DNA of 6,612 bases from an uncultured Bacteroidota bacterium. Lineage in GTDB: Bacteria > Bacteroidota > Bacteroidia > Flavobacteriales > Flavobacteriaceae. Below, in pieces: positions 6,470 through 6,612 of this stretch (position 1 is its first letter; each line of letters opens with the position of its first letter). Both the position numbers and the translations under genes were made by a program. Where the stretch lies: NCBI GenBank assembly GCA_903920835.1, contig CAIXNQ010000247.1, forward strand, positions 1 to 6,612, in the 5' to 3' direction. Under the pieces are notes generated by a model. That model saw nothing but the letters and a program-made list of their open reading frames with translations, was not told the DNA's origin and made no database searches.

Positions 6470-6612
6470 GTTTTTCAACAGAAAGCGATTATTAAAGTTA
6501 TATACAAAACAAGGTGTTTTTAGGTTATTAACAACTGTTGATTAAATTTTAATTTTGACTAAAAATAAGGTTTTTACTATTTCAAAAAGCTGTTGATAAA
6601 TTTTTATAAAAA

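Larger units (their letters stand above)
6123..6612. other. Gene-free AT-rich region with a DnaA-box-like nonamer cluster (possible replication origin)
   Basis: These 490 bases contain no reading frame of note on either strand and are dominated by A and T. Five nonamers fit TTWTNAACA, one base away from the general DnaA box TTWTNCACA: TTTTTAACA at 6262-6270, TTATTAACA at 6282-6290 (minus), TTTTCAACA at 6472-6480, TTATTAACA at 6525-6533 and TTATCAACA at 6591-6599 (minus). TTATCAAGA at 6451-6459 is weaker. AT-rich flanks could serve as an unwinding element. Against this, none is a perfect box, no dnaA is in view, and AT-rich DNA produces such matches more easily. It may instead be a long regulatory spacer belonging to a gene beyond the right edge. 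Confidence 0.3.

Overview
The window looks like a chromosomal segment from a low-GC member of the Bacteroidota, most likely the Flavobacteriaceae. The grounds are the protein sequences (notably the compact UvrD/PD-(D/E)XK helicase-nuclease and the AAA/DUF4143 ATPase), the lack of Shine-Dalgarno sequences, very AT-rich spacers, and octamers matching the Bacteroidota -7 promoter consensus TAnnTTTG upstream of the genes. The assignment comes from recognition, not a database search.

All four genes lie on the minus strand, so transcription runs from high to low coordinates. In that order: rpiB (6122-5694, ribose-5-phosphate isomerase B); an AAA/winged-helix/DUF4143 ATPase (5522-4383, accessory, function unknown); a 1055-residue AddA/RecB-like helicase-nuclease (4307-1140, recombinational repair); and kbl (1115 to the left edge, glycine C-acetyltransferase, missing about its last 26 codons). 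The 490 bases at the right end (6123-6612) hold no gene. They carry the rpiB promoter region, a cluster of DnaA-box-like nonamers and a strong inverted repeat.

The genes do not form an obvious pathway. rpiB and kbl are central metabolism, the helicase-nuclease is DNA repair, and the ATPase belongs to a family common in accessory positions. Each ATG has a TAnnTTTG octamer ending 25-27 bases upstream, which suggests four separate short-leader transcripts rather than one operon. The helicase-nuclease and kbl are only 24 bases apart, so read-through between them is also likely.

The most distinctive signal is upstream of the ATPase gene. Two perfect 16-bp direct repeats are separated by exactly 16 bp, with a near-perfect inverted half-site in the spacer. 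They overlap a good promoter (TTG-N21-TATCTTTG) and look like an operator. Because the ATPase has an internal winged helix-turn-helix, self-regulation is a testable idea. I see no complete novel defence or mobile system, no CRISPR array, no RNA gene and no insertion sequence.
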